A DNA stretch of 64,000 nt from positions 63,425 through 127,424 of the forward strand of contig NCGY01000008.1 of NCBI GenBank assembly GCA_002281775.1, in the 5' to 3' direction. The first letter of the stretch is position 1; each line of letters begins with the position of its first letter. The notes beneath the pieces are model-generated. The model saw only the letters and a program-made list of their open reading frames with translations. It ran no database searches and was not told the DNA's origin. The DNA is from Hydrogenophilales bacterium 16-64-46. Lineage in GTDB: Bacteria > Pseudomonadota > Gammaproteobacteria > Burkholderiales > Thiobacillaceae. The translations under genes and the position numbers were made by a program. Positions 63,692 through 64,000 of the stretch are shown piece by piece.

Positions 63692-63999
63692 GGCGCGCGC
63701 TCCAGCAGATCCAGGATACCGGCGGCGCGCAGATGCTGTTCGCCGCTGAAGATGCCGGGCCGTTTCGATACTGCGCCCAGACTGGAAATCGTGAATTCAT
63801 AGACCAGCGCGGTGCAGACGGTGTCGCTGCCGTAAGGCTGCCCTGCCAGCGCGGCGGGCAGGGCGGTGGCACCTTTTTCCACCCAGCGCATGGCGTCGTC
63901 GGGGGCGACGGGCCGGCCGCTGGTGGTGAAGGGCGTGGGCGTGAAGGCGAAGGCGATGACGCGGAAGCTGTCGCCGTCTTTTCCCAGCAAGGCCCGGAT
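63688..63999 (-). CDS. C-terminal part of an unknown protein, cut by the window edge
   Basis: The frame is open to the right window end; about 103 codons are visible (FRVIAFAFTPTPFTTSGRP, then VYEFTISSLGAVSKRPGIFS and LRAAGILDLLERAP at the end). No family recognised. It overlaps the four-helix protein gene and so is the most upstream visible gene of the right-end operon. Confidence 0.55.
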   Translation of the reverse strand: MRALLGKDGDSFRVIAFAFTPTPFTTSGRPVAPDDAMRWVEKGATALPAALAGQPYGSDTVCTALVYEFTISSLGAVSKRPGIFSGEQHLRAAGILDLLERAP

Positions 64000-64000
64000 G

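Noticed and set aside
63276..63872. Longer minus-strand ORF overlapping the four-helix membrane protein in another frame
   Set aside because: Its product is Arg/Pro/His-rich with no helices, and the alternative frames give a clean membrane protein and an overlapping upstream gene.

Overview
The window is high-GC, densely packed chromosomal DNA from a betaproteobacterium. The gene orders fur|bamE-dapB, carAB-greA, yhbY|rlmE-ftsH-folP-glmM, secG-tRNA-Leu-nuoA-N-DUF2818 and suhB|trmJ-cysE-iscRSUA are typical of that class. Protein sequences and the GC-rich paired-arm intergenic repeats point to the Nitrosomonadales, perhaps a Thiobacillus-like organism. That genus-level guess is inference, because no rRNA gene is present.

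Layout: (1) 1-5.5 kb: end of a peptide ABC transporter (permease plus double ATPase), a CNP1-like secreted protein, proB, a CobC-type phosphatase and a BtuF-like binding protein. (2) 5.4-8.2 kb: fur, divergent from a bamE that carries an extra C-terminal domain, then dapB and a glutaredoxin. (3) 8.2-14 kb: carA with a structured leader, carB, greA, a DUF4149 membrane protein and yhbY. (4) 14-24 kb: rlmE, ftsH, folP, glmM, a Pho-box-controlled pstSCAB phosphate transporter, tpiA, secG and tRNA-Leu(GAG). (5) 24.1-39.2 kb: complete 14-gene complex I operon nuoA-N, then DUF2818 and an S4-domain protein. (6) 39.2-40.3 kb: small accessory island with a TumE/TumA-type toxin-antitoxin pair. (7) 40.3-51.7 kb: mutS and suhB on the minus strand, then trmJ, cysE and the isc iron-sulfur operon with three IscR-type sites. 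Inside this operon hscA is broken by an internal deletion and frameshift, and a DUF3050 gene sits between hscA and fdx. (8) 51.8-57.2 kb: flagellar block flhB-flhA-flhF-flhG-fliA. FlhB lacks its entire autocleavage domain and ends in a palindromic repeat, and FlhG lacks its P-loop. (9) 57.2-58.5 kb: a short malic enzyme. (10) 58.5-64 kb: a leftward accessory operon of five genes, open at the window edge. It encodes a papain-like peptidase fused to an alpha/beta hydrolase, a patatin phospholipase and two membrane proteins.

Most of the window is housekeeping. The candidates for something undescribed are the peptidase-hydrolase/patatin operon at the right end, the DUF3050 gene within the isc operon, the degenerate flagellar export components, and a family of paired-arm repeats that abut start codons without Shine-Dalgarno sequences.
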